A stretch of 38,289 bases of DNA, taken from Acidobacteriota bacterium. Its GTDB lineage: Bacteria; Acidobacteriota; Terriglobia; Terriglobales; Acidobacteriaceae. A program made the translations under genes and the position numbers. Positions 8,020 to 16,691 of the stretch are shown piece after piece (positions within the stretch are counted from its first letter, which is position 1; the number at the start of each line of letters is the position of its first letter). The notes beneath the pieces are model-generated. The model was not told the origin of the DNA and searched no databases. It saw only the letters and a program-made list of their open reading frames with translations. The DNA lies in NCBI GenBank assembly GCA_003225055.1, contig QIAU01000208.1:1-38289 (forward strand), given 5' to 3'.

Positions 8020-9669
8020 TCAGGGGTGACGGGTGCGGTAGATGGTGGCCGGCGGCTGGCCTGGGACTTCAATCTGCGCCATCGCTTCGAGGGTTTGTTG
8101 CTGAGCCGCGCGCCATACCGGATCTCCCCTCATTCCGACCACATAATCGGCGTAACGCGAGGGGTCGGCCAGGGCCCGCTCCCACAATCCATCGGGATCG
8201 GAAGGCCGTTTCCAGGTGCGGTGATTGCCTTCGTTGATCACACGCCGCAAGGGGATTCCCGCATCTTGCAAGGCGCCGACGTGGTCGCCAAGATACATGA
8301 GAATGCTGGAACCGGGAGGCAACTGGCGTAATCTGTCGGCCAGCTCGGATTCCAGCGCCAGACGGGTACGCGAGTTGACCCAGGCTTCGCGAAAGCAGAC
8401 CGGCTGTGCGCGCCACACCCAAACGTAACTGCCAACAACCATGGCGAGTCCTGCCACGGTGAGCGCGATTTTGCTCGCAATCGGCCGCGCCAGCGTGGCC
8501 AGGAAATAAATCGCCAGCGCGACAAATATCGCAGCGGCAGGCAGCAGTTGGACGCCGTAACGGACGTTGTAATAAGAAAAGGGCCACCAGCCCGGGACAA
8601 ATAGAGGAACGCCGCCGTAAGCGATGGAAAGCGCGTAGAAAGGAAAGGGCATCCAGAGCAGCAAAAGGCAAGCCAGCCGGATATCCAGAAGCAAAGTGAG
8701 CAGCGTCCCCACAGCCGCCAGCACGACCCAGAGGATTTCGAGTTGTCCTTCCGCCAGGTTGAACTCGGCCGACTTCATGAAGTATTCGGCGGCGGCGCGC
8801 AGATGATCTGAGCCGGGATGGGGCGGGAACCCAGGGGTAGCCGTTTTTTGCTCGATGGCGCGCGCTGAGTAGGGGCCGTTCGCAAATTCCAGCGGGTTAC
8901 GGTAGATGATCCCGTTATAAGCCAGCCACAGCACGGGGGCTGCCGCCGTGATCAGCACGCAATTCCGGAGATCGCGCCGCAGTCGTTCCCTGCCTCCTCG
9001 GAAACTGCTGCGGCCTTCCCGCAGGGTCGCGAAGAGGGCCACGCTAAGGATGGCCGCCCCCAGAAACCACCCGTCATAACGGGTCAACTCGGCGGCTGCT
9101 AAACAGAATCCACATTTCACCAGCGAGCGGGATGCGGAGGCTTCGATTTGAAAATCCGCCGTTCGGACCGACTGCACCCACTCATAACAGAAAACAATCG
9201 CCCAGATAAACAGGCAGAGGTACAGCGACTCGGTCATGGCCGTGGTCTCGAGATAAATCAGATTGGGGTTAGCACCGTAGATCAGGGCGGCCAGCCACGC
9301 CGCCAGTCGACCACCGAGCGTCGGCTCGGCTTGAAAACTCAATGCCCCGCGAAGCAGGCGAAAGATTCCCACGGTTCCGATCACATAGGCCGCCAGGGAA
9401 GGAACTGACCCACCCACTCCGCTGCGCCAGAGAGAGACAAAGAGCAGAAATGGAATCATGAGCAGGTGAGGGAGAGGCAGCCATGCCGTTCCCAACTGCA
9501 GCAAGCCGGGAGTGCGCGAATCGAACACCCGGCGTGCGATGTTGATGTGTGCTACGGCATCGCCGTAAAGCAGAATGCATCGGTGATCGAAATAAAAAAG
9601 GAATGCGGCGATTGAAACGCAAACGGCAAGAAGGGCGAGCACCCAAGTTTCCTGGTCGCAATGTCGCAT
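8020..9669 (-). CDS. Polytopic membrane protein, GT-C (GT39/ArnT-like) glycosyltransferase-like
   Basis: The 549-residue protein has about ten hydrophobic segments, starting at residues 9-27, and a soluble C-terminal part (about 440-549). After the first helix comes YGDAVAHINIARRVFDS, where Asp37 sits in the first external loop as the acidic catalytic residue does in polyprenyl-phosphate-dependent GT-C enzymes. Such enzymes move a sugar from a lipid carrier to a protein or glycolipid on the periplasmic side. The exact family and acceptor cannot be named. It starts 4 bp after the kinase stop, with GAGG close to the ATG, so it is probably the third gene of the mtnP-pfkB transcript, though no functional link to nucleoside salvage is apparent. 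Confidence 0.6.
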   Translation of the reverse strand: MRHCDQETWVLALLAVCVSIAAFLFYFDHRCILLYGDAVAHINIARRVFDSRTPGLLQLGTAWLPLPHLLMIPFLLFVSLWRSGVGGSVPSLAAYVIGTVGIFRLLRGALSFQAEPTLGGRLAAWLAALIYGANPNLIYLETTAMTESLYLCLFIWAIVFCYEWVQSVRTADFQIEASASRSLVKCGFCLAAAELTRYDGWFLGAAILSVALFATLREGRSSFRGGRERLRRDLRNCVLITAAAPVLWLAYNGIIYRNPLEFANGPYSARAIEQKTATPGFPPHPGSDHLRAAAEYFMKSAEFNLAEGQLEILWVVLAAVGTLLTLLLDIRLACLLLLWMPFPFYALSIAYGGVPLFVPGWWPFSYYNVRYGVQLLPAAAIFVALAIYFLATLARPIASKIALTVAGLAMVVGSYVWVWRAQPVCFREAWVNSRTRLALESELADRLRQLPPGSSILMYLGDHVGALQDAGIPLRRVINEGNHRTWKRPSDPDGLWERALADPSRYADYVVGMRGDPVWRAAQQQTLEAMAQIEVPGQPPATIYRTRHP

Positions 9670-9673
9670 AGCC

Positions 9674-10597
9674 TCACTCGAGGTGCGTCAATTCACGAAA
9701 TATCTGGAAACGCGCGTCAATTTCCTGGCGCGTCAGCCATTGCAGGCGCTCCGTGCCGAAGCGCTCGACCGCGAAAGATCCCATCACGCCGCCGTAAAAC
9801 AAGGCTCGCTTCAACACCTCGCGGTTGAGTTGTCCCTGGGAGGCGATGTACCCCATGAACCCGCCGGCAAACGAGTCGCCTGCACCGGTCGGGTCTATGA
9901 CTTCCTCGATGGGAAGCGCGGGAGCGCGGAACGGGTGCGTGCCAATGCCGAACGCTCCTTCGCGAAAGAAAATCGTCGCGCCATATTCGCCATGCTTAAC
10001 CACCAGCGCCTCGGGTCCCATGGCCAAAACCTTACGCGCGGCCCGCGGCAGACTTTTCTCGTTGGTCAGCATCTTGGCTTCAGCGTCGTTGATGAGCAGC
10101 ACGTTCATCAACTTCAGCGTTTCCGCCAGTTCTTTCGGCGTACGCTGGATCCAGAAATTCATCGTATCCCCGCCGGTGAAGGGCACGCCATCCAGCTTGA
10201 AGCGCACCGCGGCTTGCAGCGCGGGATGGATATTGCCCAGGAACAGGAACCGTGAATCAAGGTAAGGTTCCGGGATTTGCGGCTGGAACTTCTCAAAGAC
10301 GTTCAGCTCCGTGTACTCGGTCTTGGCTTCGTTCAGGTTATCGAGGTACTGCCCGCCCCAGCGAAAAGTCTTGCCCTTCGCGTGTTGAATACCGCGCGTG
10401 TCCACGCCGCGGTTCTTGAGAACCTTCTCATGCTGGTCAGCGAAGTCCTCGCCTACAACCGCGACGATCCGCACCTGGGTGAAGTAGCTGGCCGCCAGAG
10501 CGAAATAGGTGGCCGAACCTCCCAGCAAATCCTGGGCGCGGCCCGACGGCGTGGCTACGGTGTCAAACGCAATAGAACCTACGGCCAGTATGCTCAT
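9674..10597 (-). CDS. PfkB-family sugar/nucleoside kinase
   Basis: A ribokinase/PfkB-fold kinase of 307 residues. The N-terminal GGSATYFALAASYF and VGEDFA regions and the C-terminal DPTGAGDSFAGGFMGY (anion hole and catalytic Asp) are clear. The gene abuts mtnP: its ATG begins on the base after the mtnP stop. Partners in methylthioadenosine salvage and in adenosine or ribose handling are therefore candidates for its substrate, but the substrate cannot be read from the sequence. Ribokinase, adenosine kinase and fructokinase relatives all share these motifs. A methylthioribose-related role is inference from the neighbour only. Confidence 0.85.
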   Translation of the reverse strand: MSILAVGSIAFDTVATPSGRAQDLLGGSATYFALAASYFTQVRIVAVVGEDFADQHEKVLKNRGVDTRGIQHAKGKTFRWGGQYLDNLNEAKTEYTELNVFEKFQPQIPEPYLDSRFLFLGNIHPALQAAVRFKLDGVPFTGGDTMNFWIQRTPKELAETLKLMNVLLINDAEAKMLTNEKSLPRAARKVLAMGPEALVVKHGEYGATIFFREGAFGIGTHPFRAPALPIEEVIDPTGAGDSFAGGFMGYIASQGQLNREVLKRALFYGGVMGSFAVERFGTERLQWLTRQEIDARFQIFRELTHLE

Positions 10598-11473
10598 CTA
10601 TTTCGTTTTCGCTTCCAGGTACTTGTCGAGAATCAGGCTGAGTTTCTGGCGTGTGGCTCGAGGAATCTTGTCCCGCTCCGTGATAATGGCGTGGGCCAGG
10701 GATGAACTGCACTTGCAGGATTGCTTCTTGGGCATGGCGGCAACCGTCTGGCGGACGACCGCGCATGCGTTTTCGGCATTCTTGACGAGCACGGCGACAA
10801 TTTGGTCCACCGTAACCGAGTCGTGCTGGGGATGCCAGCAGTCGTAATCCGTGACCATGGCGATGGTCACGTAGCACATTTCGGCTTCGCGGGCCAGCTT
10901 GGCTTCCTGCAGGTTGGTCATCCCGATGACATCCATCCCCCAGCTGCGATAAATGTTTGATTCCGCCTTCGTCGAAAACTGCGGGCCTTCCATGCAGAGG
11001 TACGTCCCGCCCCGCTTGACCGAGACAGCCGCCTGCTGGCAAGCCCGCTCAACGGTTCTGGCCAGTTCGGGACAAATGGGATCGGCAAAGGAAACGTGGG
11101 CCACGACGCCGTCGCCGAAAAAAGTGTCCACACGATGGCGGGTGCGGTCGAAGAATTGGTCGGGCACTAGGAAATCACGCGGCTTGTGTTCTTCTTTCAA
11201 GGAACCTACGGCGGACAACGACAAGATTCGCTCCGCGCCGAGCTGCTTGAAGCCATAAACGTTGGCACGGAAATTTAGCTCGGTGGGCATGATGCGGTGA
11301 CCGCGCCCATGCCGCGCGAGAAATGCGACCTGGCGGCCTTCCAGGGTGCCAAGAACGTAGGCATCGGAAGGCTCGCCGAAGGGTGTCCTCTGCCGCACCT
11401 CGCGCACCTCGGTCAGTCCCGGCATGGAGTACAGCCCGCTGCCTCCGATGATTCCGATTTCTGCCTGCGCCAA
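10598..11473 (-). CDS. mtnP: S-methyl-5'-thioadenosine phosphorylase (MtnP)
   Basis: This purine-nucleoside-phosphorylase-family enzyme (291 aa) would split 5'-methylthioadenosine with phosphate to adenine and 5-methylthioribose-1-phosphate. Phosphate-site motif IGIIGGSGLY is at the N-terminus, FLARHGRGH and PTELNFRANV follow, and CMEGPQFSTKAES with GMTNLQEAKLARE forms the base and ribose site. TDYDCWH is the usual MTAP block. The start is TTG preceded by a perfect AGGAGG at a 4-5 nt spacing, so the unusual start codon is well supported. It leads an operon with the PfkB-type kinase and the GT-C-like gene, and is divergent from the aspartyl-protease-like gene. Confidence 0.93.
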   Translation of the reverse strand: MAQAEIGIIGGSGLYSMPGLTEVREVRQRTPFGEPSDAYVLGTLEGRQVAFLARHGRGHRIMPTELNFRANVYGFKQLGAERILSLSAVGSLKEEHKPRDFLVPDQFFDRTRHRVDTFFGDGVVAHVSFADPICPELARTVERACQQAAVSVKRGGTYLCMEGPQFSTKAESNIYRSWGMDVIGMTNLQEAKLAREAEMCYVTIAMVTDYDCWHPQHDSVTVDQIVAVLVKNAENACAVVRQTVAAMPKKQSCKCSSSLAHAIITERDKIPRATRQKLSLILDKYLEAKTK

Positions 11474-11551
11474 ACGTCCTCCTGCAAGTTTCAGCTCGCG
11501 ACGGCGAACTGGGGATTATACAAAAGCTCCTGCCCGTGGCCGCGAAACCGC

Positions 11552-11557
11552 TACAAT
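11552..11557 (+). promoter_or_regulatory. -10-like box TACAAT directly before the start at 11565
   Basis: TACAAT ends 7 nt before the ATG, so a transcript started at the usual distance would begin at or next to the start codon. No Shine-Dalgarno sequence fits between them. A leaderless mRNA is therefore likely if this is the promoter. The 91-bp gap to the divergent mtnP start holds no gene. Confidence 0.4.
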
Positions 11558-11564
11558 TCCTCTC

Positions 11565-12806
11565 ATGAAGTCGGCCACTCGACTGATTGCCCTTTCGCTC
11601 CTGGCCGGTTCGGCATGGGCGCAAACCGCAACCCGTTTGGCAACTGTGCCCATCACGCTGGATCACAATCGCATCATTGTCGATGTCTACTTTCCCGGGC
11701 CCGAGGGCAGCAAGACACGCGTGCGCGGCTGGGTGGATAACGGAAATGCCGATTTATGGTTAACGGACGGTCTGGCCAAGAAACTAGGTTTGCAGCCTGT
11801 CGACAACACCAGAGAGCCTTCTCGAGACAAACCCCACAAGGTCGAGGCGCCGCGTGAATTGCTGATCGGGCCGATGACGATTCCCTTGTCCGATCTTAAG
11901 GAGGCGACGGCAGCCCCCGGGAATCGGATAGGCGGAGGCATGAGCGCAGAAATCAATCTTCCTTCTACCCTGCTGCGCAACTACGACGTGGTGGTTGATT
12001 ACCCCAATCGTGAGCTCACGATCGGTGCTCCTGGAACGGTTCACCTTCAGGGCATGGCGGTAAAACCACTCATCAATGCGCAGAATGGGCTCATCCAGAT
12101 CCCCGGAAAAATTGAGGGCGAGACGCACAATCTTGCGCTGGATCTTGGAGCAACGGTCAGTTTCATTTCCAGCGATCTGCTGTCGCAGTGGCAAAAAGCT
12201 CATCCGCAATGGCCGCACATGACGGGTGCTGTCGGTCCCGCAAATATGTGGGGAATCAAAGACGAGGCCAGCTGGGAAGTACTGCGCGTGGCACAAATTC
12301 AGTACGGCGGGTTGACGCTGAAAGATGTCGTGGTGGCTCCATTTCCCCGCAAAGAGCTGGATTGGTTTGAGAAACGCGCCGGCGTTCCTACGATCGGCCT
12401 CATCGGGGCTGACGCCCTGCTGAACTATCGCGTCGCTCTCGACTACGCGCACTCCGCGGTATATTTCGACGAACTCAGTAAAGTGCCGGCGATCAACATG
12501 GACGTGGTTGGCCTCGTGCTGCACCCGGAGCAAGACGGAAGATACACGGTCCTGGGCGTGGCGGACTACGAAGGCAGACCGTCGGTGCCGGACGTCAAGG
12601 GTGGAGACGTTCTGGTCAGCGTGGACGGAGGACGCGCCAAAGGCGCTACCATGGGCCAGGTCTGGTCCCTGCTGGAAGGAAGCCCGGGTACAGTTCGCAC
12701 CTTGGTGCTCGAGCGCGACGGGAAGCAATTCACAGTAAGAGCTCCGGTCGACCGCTTTCTCGCGCCGGAACCGAAAAAAGGCAAGGTAAAGGCTCCTACC
12801 CGTTAA
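11565..12806 (+). CDS. Exported aspartyl-protease-like protein with C-terminal PDZ domain
   Basis: A 413-residue protein with a signal peptide (cleavage expected after AWA, residue 19). Two half-domains resemble retropepsin-like aspartyl proteases: one around Asp58 (WVDNGNADLWL) and one around Asp193 (LALDLGATVSFIS). In active family members the motif is D-T/S-G; here it is DNG and DLG, so proteolysis is uncertain. A PDZ domain follows (about 325-405: KGGDVLVSVDGG, then LLEGSPGT). ATG 11565 was chosen because it begins the signal peptide; an in-frame start at 11424 would lie inside mtnP. The gene stands alone between mtnP and the converging HELTH gene. It may be a periplasmic protease, or a peptide-binding relative that lost activity. 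Confidence 0.75.
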   Translation: MKSATRLIALSLLAGSAWAQTATRLATVPITLDHNRIIVDVYFPGPEGSKTRVRGWVDNGNADLWLTDGLAKKLGLQPVDNTREPSRDKPHKVEAPRELLIGPMTIPLSDLKEATAAPGNRIGGGMSAEINLPSTLLRNYDVVVDYPNRELTIGAPGTVHLQGMAVKPLINAQNGLIQIPGKIEGETHNLALDLGATVSFISSDLLSQWQKAHPQWPHMTGAVGPANMWGIKDEASWEVLRVAQIQYGGLTLKDVVVAPFPRKELDWFEKRAGVPTIGLIGADALLNYRVALDYAHSAVYFDELSKVPAINMDVVGLVLHPEQDGRYTVLGVADYEGRPSVPDVKGGDVLVSVDGGRAKGATMGQVWSLLEGSPGTVRTLVLERDGKQFTVRAPVDRFLAPEPKKGKVKAPTR

Positions 12807-12829
12807 CGGTAAGCATCCTTAGATCTCGG

Positions 12830-14368
12830 TTAGTTCGGGGCAGCAGCTCCCACCGCCTTGAGGGGCGACATCACCGCCTCTCGCAGCTTGCCGCTGGTAA
12901 CATCGTCGAAGCTCTCGGTTAAAAAGACCATGTCGCCCTGGACGTCGATGACGACATCGCCATCTTCCGTCAACCATTCGCGGTTACCCTTCAAGCTGGC
13001 GATCTTCTCTGTCGTCTCGGGCGCTTTTTCTCCTTCCAGAGCGACCGGCCGCACCGAGTGGTAGCGCTTAGTCAGGTACGTGGCATAGATGGCGGCGAAC
13101 TCGGCAGCACTCTGAGGCGATGCCCAGCGCGATACATAGAGCAATGCCAACGCTGCGGCCTCATCGCCCTTGGGTTTGGCCGCGTAGTAGTAGCCGCCGC
13201 GCCACTTCGGATAGAGCGCCTTCGAAGGATCCACGCCGGCATATTGATCGACGAGAAGTGCCACGTCGAACTCCCCCATCGAGCCCACATCGAACTTGTT
13301 GTAGTCCTTGGCAAGATGAGCGAAGTCGGGCAGGGGCATCGGCTCGATCTGCTCGCCGGAAAGGTACGTCTTCGGCTCCATGATCTGGCGCGTGCTGTGA
13401 GGAGGATTCTTGAAGACACCCGCAAAAGCTTTGTCTTTCCCATCCTTGGTCAGGACTTCGGTCACGAAATCCAAACCGTAACGGTAGGGAAAGGTCAGAA
13501 CCTCCTTGAGAAATATCGGCGCATTGGAGAATTCGACCGAGTCGGCAGTCCCCACCAGCAGGCCCTGCTTTAGCGCTTCGACCACCTGCGGCGAACTGAG
13601 TAATGATTGCCCGGTAGGCGCGAGCATGTAATCGATCAGGACGGCCATAGCCTGGCCTTCGATTACCGCCTGGCGCGCCGTCAAGGCTTCGTCATTGTCG
13701 ATTTCCTCGGGCGTCGGATTTTTCTTTTTGAGCGCCAGGTCGTTCCGGCCGGCCTTCATCCATTTTTCCAGACCAAACGACTGGTCCTGCAACGCATGGG
13801 TGAGCTCGTGCGCGAGCACCGGCCGCTGTTGTTCGGCTCCCAGCCAATCCAGCAGATTCACCGTCTTGGTCTTGGCATCATAGTAACCGGCAACCTGTTC
13901 GCGCAGGAGTGACACCAGAAACTTGGCAAGATCAAAGTCGCGCGGCAGCAGACCGAATTTCTTCAGTACCTGCTCGGAGCGCTTCAGGCGCTGCGCGTCT
14001 TCATCTTCCGACATGTGCTTTTCCAGATAGGCCTGAACTTCGTCTCGGCTGGTCAACCGCCGCTTGACTTGCTTGTGAATAGGCAACGCGGAATCCTGGC
14101 TGGCGAATTTGAGAATTTCATCGACGGAGCGAAAAAGTTCCTCCGCCTCCCGTGACGAGATCTTGGTTTCCGTTTCCGCGGGTGGAGGCTGGGCCTCCCC
14201 GCCGGGCTTTTCTCCCGCCGTCTGCTGACCGGACGGGAGGTGAGCGGGCTGGGCTGCCTCGTGCCCTACTTCCTGCGCCCCCAGCCAAGAGGAGATCAAC
14301 AGGAACAGAAGCAAGACGATTGAGATAAGAGGGCCAGAGCCCTTATGGAATTTCTCGCGATCCTTCAT
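12830..14368 (-). CDS. Exported HEXXH metallopeptidase-like protein, family not recognised
   Basis: I do not recognise a named family. The 512-residue protein has a signal sequence or membrane anchor (about 12-31), a Pro/Glu/Gln-rich linker (about 35-70), then a globular part with HELTH at 187-191 inside PVLAHELTHALQDQSFGLE. About 46 residues later comes AVIEGQAMAVL, where Glu237 could be the third zinc ligand, as in gluzincins. YYDAKTKTVNL before the site is typical of such enzymes. It is probably an exported zinc peptidase. The C-terminal 100 residues resemble a repeat-free alpha/beta domain without clear motif. It converges with the aspartyl-protease-like gene (23-bp gap). The 110 bp before its start (14369-14478) holds nothing I can name. 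Confidence 0.65.
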   Translation of the reverse strand: MKDREKFHKGSGPLISIVLLLFLLISSWLGAQEVGHEAAQPAHLPSGQQTAGEKPGGEAQPPPAETETKISSREAEELFRSVDEILKFASQDSALPIHKQVKRRLTSRDEVQAYLEKHMSEDEDAQRLKRSEQVLKKFGLLPRDFDLAKFLVSLLREQVAGYYDAKTKTVNLLDWLGAEQQRPVLAHELTHALQDQSFGLEKWMKAGRNDLALKKKNPTPEEIDNDEALTARQAVIEGQAMAVLIDYMLAPTGQSLLSSPQVVEALKQGLLVGTADSVEFSNAPIFLKEVLTFPYRYGLDFVTEVLTKDGKDKAFAGVFKNPPHSTRQIMEPKTYLSGEQIEPMPLPDFAHLAKDYNKFDVGSMGEFDVALLVDQYAGVDPSKALYPKWRGGYYYAAKPKGDEAAALALLYVSRWASPQSAAEFAAIYATYLTKRYHSVRPVALEGEKAPETTEKIASLKGNREWLTEDGDVVIDVQGDMVFLTESFDDVTSGKLREAVMSPLKAVGAAAPN

Positions 14369-14478
14369 AAGTAAGTTTCTCAGGTGATTATGACAGAGCG
14401 ATCCGGGAGTGGCGGGAGAGGATCAAAAGTCCATCCTGATTTCGGTGATCTTTTCACGACCCGGTGAACCCGTCGAAA

Positions 14479-15579
14479 TCAGTGACCAACTGTTTTTGCG
14501 ATCCACTCCCCGCACTCGTTCGTACCCAGGTTGCCTCCAACATCCGGCGTAATTTTCTTCTGGTGGACCGCTTTCAGCACGGCGTTTTCGATCTTCTCCG
14601 CCTCCGCGGCAAGGCCCAGGTGGGTGAGCATCAGGGCAGAGGTCAAGATCGCGCCAATCGGATTCGCCAGGTTCTTGCCGGCCATGGTCGGCGCCGAGCC
14701 GTGCACCGGCTCAAACATCGACGTCTTGCCGGGATGAATATTTCCGCTGGCGGCCATGCCTAGGCCGCCCTCGAGGCCCGCGGCAAGATCGGTGATGATG
14801 TCGCCAAACATGTTATTGGTCACGATGACGTCGAAGTCCAGCGGGTCGCGGACCATCTGCACGCAGAGCGCGTCCACGTACATGTGCGAGGTTTCAATCT
14901 CCGGGTACTCGCGGCTGACCGCCTTGAATACCCGCTGCCAGAGCCCGCCCGCGTGCGTCATCGCATTGGACTTGTCGCACATGAGGACGCGCTTGCGCGG
15001 TTTGCCGTCCTGCTTCTTATTGTTCTTCGCATACTCGAAGGCATAACGGATCACACGCTCCACGCCCGTGCGCGTGTTAATGTCTTCCTGGATCGCCACC
15101 TCATCGGGGGTTCCCTGCTTAAACACTCCGCCCAGATCGCCGTAAACTCCCTCCGTGTTTTCGCGGATCACGACGAAGTCGATGTCGCCCGGTTGCATAG
15201 CTTTCAAAGGACACAGAGAAGAATCCAGCAGGCGAACCGGGCGCACATTGGCATATAAGTCCATTTTGAAGCGCATGCCGAGGAGGATCTGTTTGGCATG
15301 AATGTTCGACGGCACGCGCGGATCTCCGAAGGCGCCTACCAGGATGGCGTCGAAATCTCGCCCCAGCATGGCGAAACCATCCTCCGGGACGGTCGTGCCA
15401 TCCTTCAGGTATTGTTCCGCACCCCAGCCAAAATGCGTGAGTTCCAGCGGTGCTCCTGTGGCCTCGATCACGCCCACAGCCTGGGGAATCACCTCGCGCC
15501 CAATACCGTCCCCGGGGATCACCGCAATGCGTCTTTTCCTGCTCACGGCAAGGTAAGGTAACACACGCGCCCGTTTCAT
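14479..15579 (-). CDS. Isocitrate/isopropylmalate dehydrogenase family (3-isopropylmalate dehydrogenase-like)
   Basis: A decarboxylating beta-hydroxyacid dehydrogenase of 366 residues. RIAVIPGDGIGREV starts the fold, VIRENTEGVYGDLGG carries the substrate loop, and DVIVTNNMFGDIITDLAAGL with HGSAPTMAGKNLANPIG forms the metal and NAD site. The family includes LeuB, NAD-isocitrate, homoisocitrate and tartrate dehydrogenases. No leuA, leuC or leuD is adjacent, so the name LeuB is not secure. The ENTEGVY loop is more like isocitrate/homoisocitrate enzymes than classical LeuB. The ATG is preceded by GGGAG at 6 nt. It is divergent from ygfZ with 36 bp between the starts. Confidence 0.8.
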   Translation of the reverse strand: MKRARVLPYLAVSRKRRIAVIPGDGIGREVIPQAVGVIEATGAPLELTHFGWGAEQYLKDGTTVPEDGFAMLGRDFDAILVGAFGDPRVPSNIHAKQILLGMRFKMDLYANVRPVRLLDSSLCPLKAMQPGDIDFVVIRENTEGVYGDLGGVFKQGTPDEVAIQEDINTRTGVERVIRYAFEYAKNNKKQDGKPRKRVLMCDKSNAMTHAGGLWQRVFKAVSREYPEIETSHMYVDALCVQMVRDPLDFDVIVTNNMFGDIITDLAAGLEGGLGMAASGNIHPGKTSMFEPVHGSAPTMAGKNLANPIGAILTSALMLTHLGLAAEAEKIENAVLKAVHQKKITPDVGGNLGTNECGEWIAKTVGH

Positions 15580-15598
15580 GAGCCGCTCCCACCTTCGC

Positions 15599-15604
15599 TA
15601 TAAT
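15599..15604 (+). promoter_or_regulatory. -10 box TATAAT of the ygfZ operon
   Basis: A perfect TATAAT sits 11 nt before the ygfZ ATG, overlapping the AAGGA ribosome site region at 15606-15610. The leader would be only a few nucleotides long. No strong -35 is seen because the region also holds the divergent start at 15579. Confidence 0.5.
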
Positions 15605-15615
15605 CAAGGATTGAT

Positions 15616-16683
15616 ATGAGCAGTGCCGACGTGATGGAGAAGCTGGGAACGCCAGGCGCGCGCCTTACCGATTACCGGGGCGGCCAGACCGTAGCTCGCT
15701 ATTCTGATCCGCGTAAGGAATTCTCTGCCCTCGAGAACTCATGCGGGCTGTACGGCCTGGGCTGGCGTACCAGCATCAGGCTCGCGGGAAGAGACCGCGT
15801 GCGCTGGCTCAACGGCATGGTCACGAACAACGTTCGTGATCTCACTGTCAGCCGAGGCGTTTACGCGTTTGTGCTGAATCCACAGGGCCACATTCTGGGC
15901 GACCTTTATGCCTATAACCGTGGCGACTCTTTCCTGATCGCTACCGACCGGGCGCAGGCTGAAAAAATTTTGGGGCTCTTTAGGCGTTACATCATCATGG
16001 ATCAGGTCGAGGTAACCAACATCAGCGAGAAGCTGACCGCGCTTGGAGTCGCCGGCCCGGCATCCCGTGACACGCTTGGGCGCGTCGGCCTCGACCTTCC
16101 CGAGCTTGAGCCCCTGCAATTGGCGGAGGTCAGTTGGCAGCAGCTCGGGTTGACCGTGCTGCGGGCCGACAATCCGATTTCCGAGTCCTACGAAATCTTC
16201 CTGTCGAGCGAATCAGTGAACCTGCTCGGGGAGACTCTGGTCAAGGCGGGAGCTATACCGGTCGGATCCGAGGCCTTGGAACTATTCCGCATCGCCGCAG
16301 GAATTCCGTGCTATGGCGTGGACATCCGCGAGCGCGATCTGCCGCAGGAAACCGAACAAGCTCGGGCTTTGAACTTCACGAAAGGCTGTTACATCGGCCA
16401 GGAAATCGTGGAACGTATCCGTTCCCGCGGAAACGTACATCGCAAGTTTACCGGCTTCGTGCTGCAGGGCTCCTTACCGGCTCCCGCAACCAAAGTGCAG
16501 GCGGACGGCAAAGACATTGGTGAGATCACGAGCGTCGCTTGCCTGCCGATGCCGGGCGGCGATTTGCCAGTCGCTCTCGGCTATGTCCGCCGTGAAGTCG
16601 GAACCAGCGGCCAGCAAGTCCAGATTGGCGACCTCAAAGCGACGGTAAGAGATCTTCCGTTCGCGGAAGTCTTGAAGAAGTAG
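15616..16683 (+). CDS. ygfZ: Folate-binding YgfZ/GcvT-domain protein (Fe-S cluster assembly)
   Basis: The 355-residue protein is a GcvT-like tetrahydrofolate-binding protein of the YgfZ/IBA57 group, needed for assembly or repair of some Fe-S enzymes. The diagnostic motif KGCYIGQE is present, with its conserved Cys258. LNGMVTNNVRDL near residue 70 and the C-terminal barrel (about 275-350) agree with the family. The start ATG has AAGGA upstream and TATAAT close by. It heads a run with the DUF1844 gene (8-bp gap) and an MBL hydrolase; ribF comes later on the same strand. It is not glycine-cleavage GcvT, since gcvH and gcvP are absent and the KGCYIGQE motif is YgfZ-specific. Confidence 0.9.
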   Translation: MSSADVMEKLGTPGARLTDYRGGQTVARYSDPRKEFSALENSCGLYGLGWRTSIRLAGRDRVRWLNGMVTNNVRDLTVSRGVYAFVLNPQGHILGDLYAYNRGDSFLIATDRAQAEKILGLFRRYIIMDQVEVTNISEKLTALGVAGPASRDTLGRVGLDLPELEPLQLAEVSWQQLGLTVLRADNPISESYEIFLSSESVNLLGETLVKAGAIPVGSEALELFRIAAGIPCYGVDIRERDLPQETEQARALNFTKGCYIGQEIVERIRSRGNVHRKFTGFVLQGSLPAPATKVQADGKDIGEITSVACLPMPGGDLPVALGYVRREVGTSGQQVQIGDLKATVRDLPFAEVLKK

Positions 16684-16691
16684 GAAAAACT

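Noticed and set aside
11784-12728. 314-codon minus-strand frame
   Set aside because: Antisense shadow of the aspartyl-protease-like gene; high GC keeps it open.
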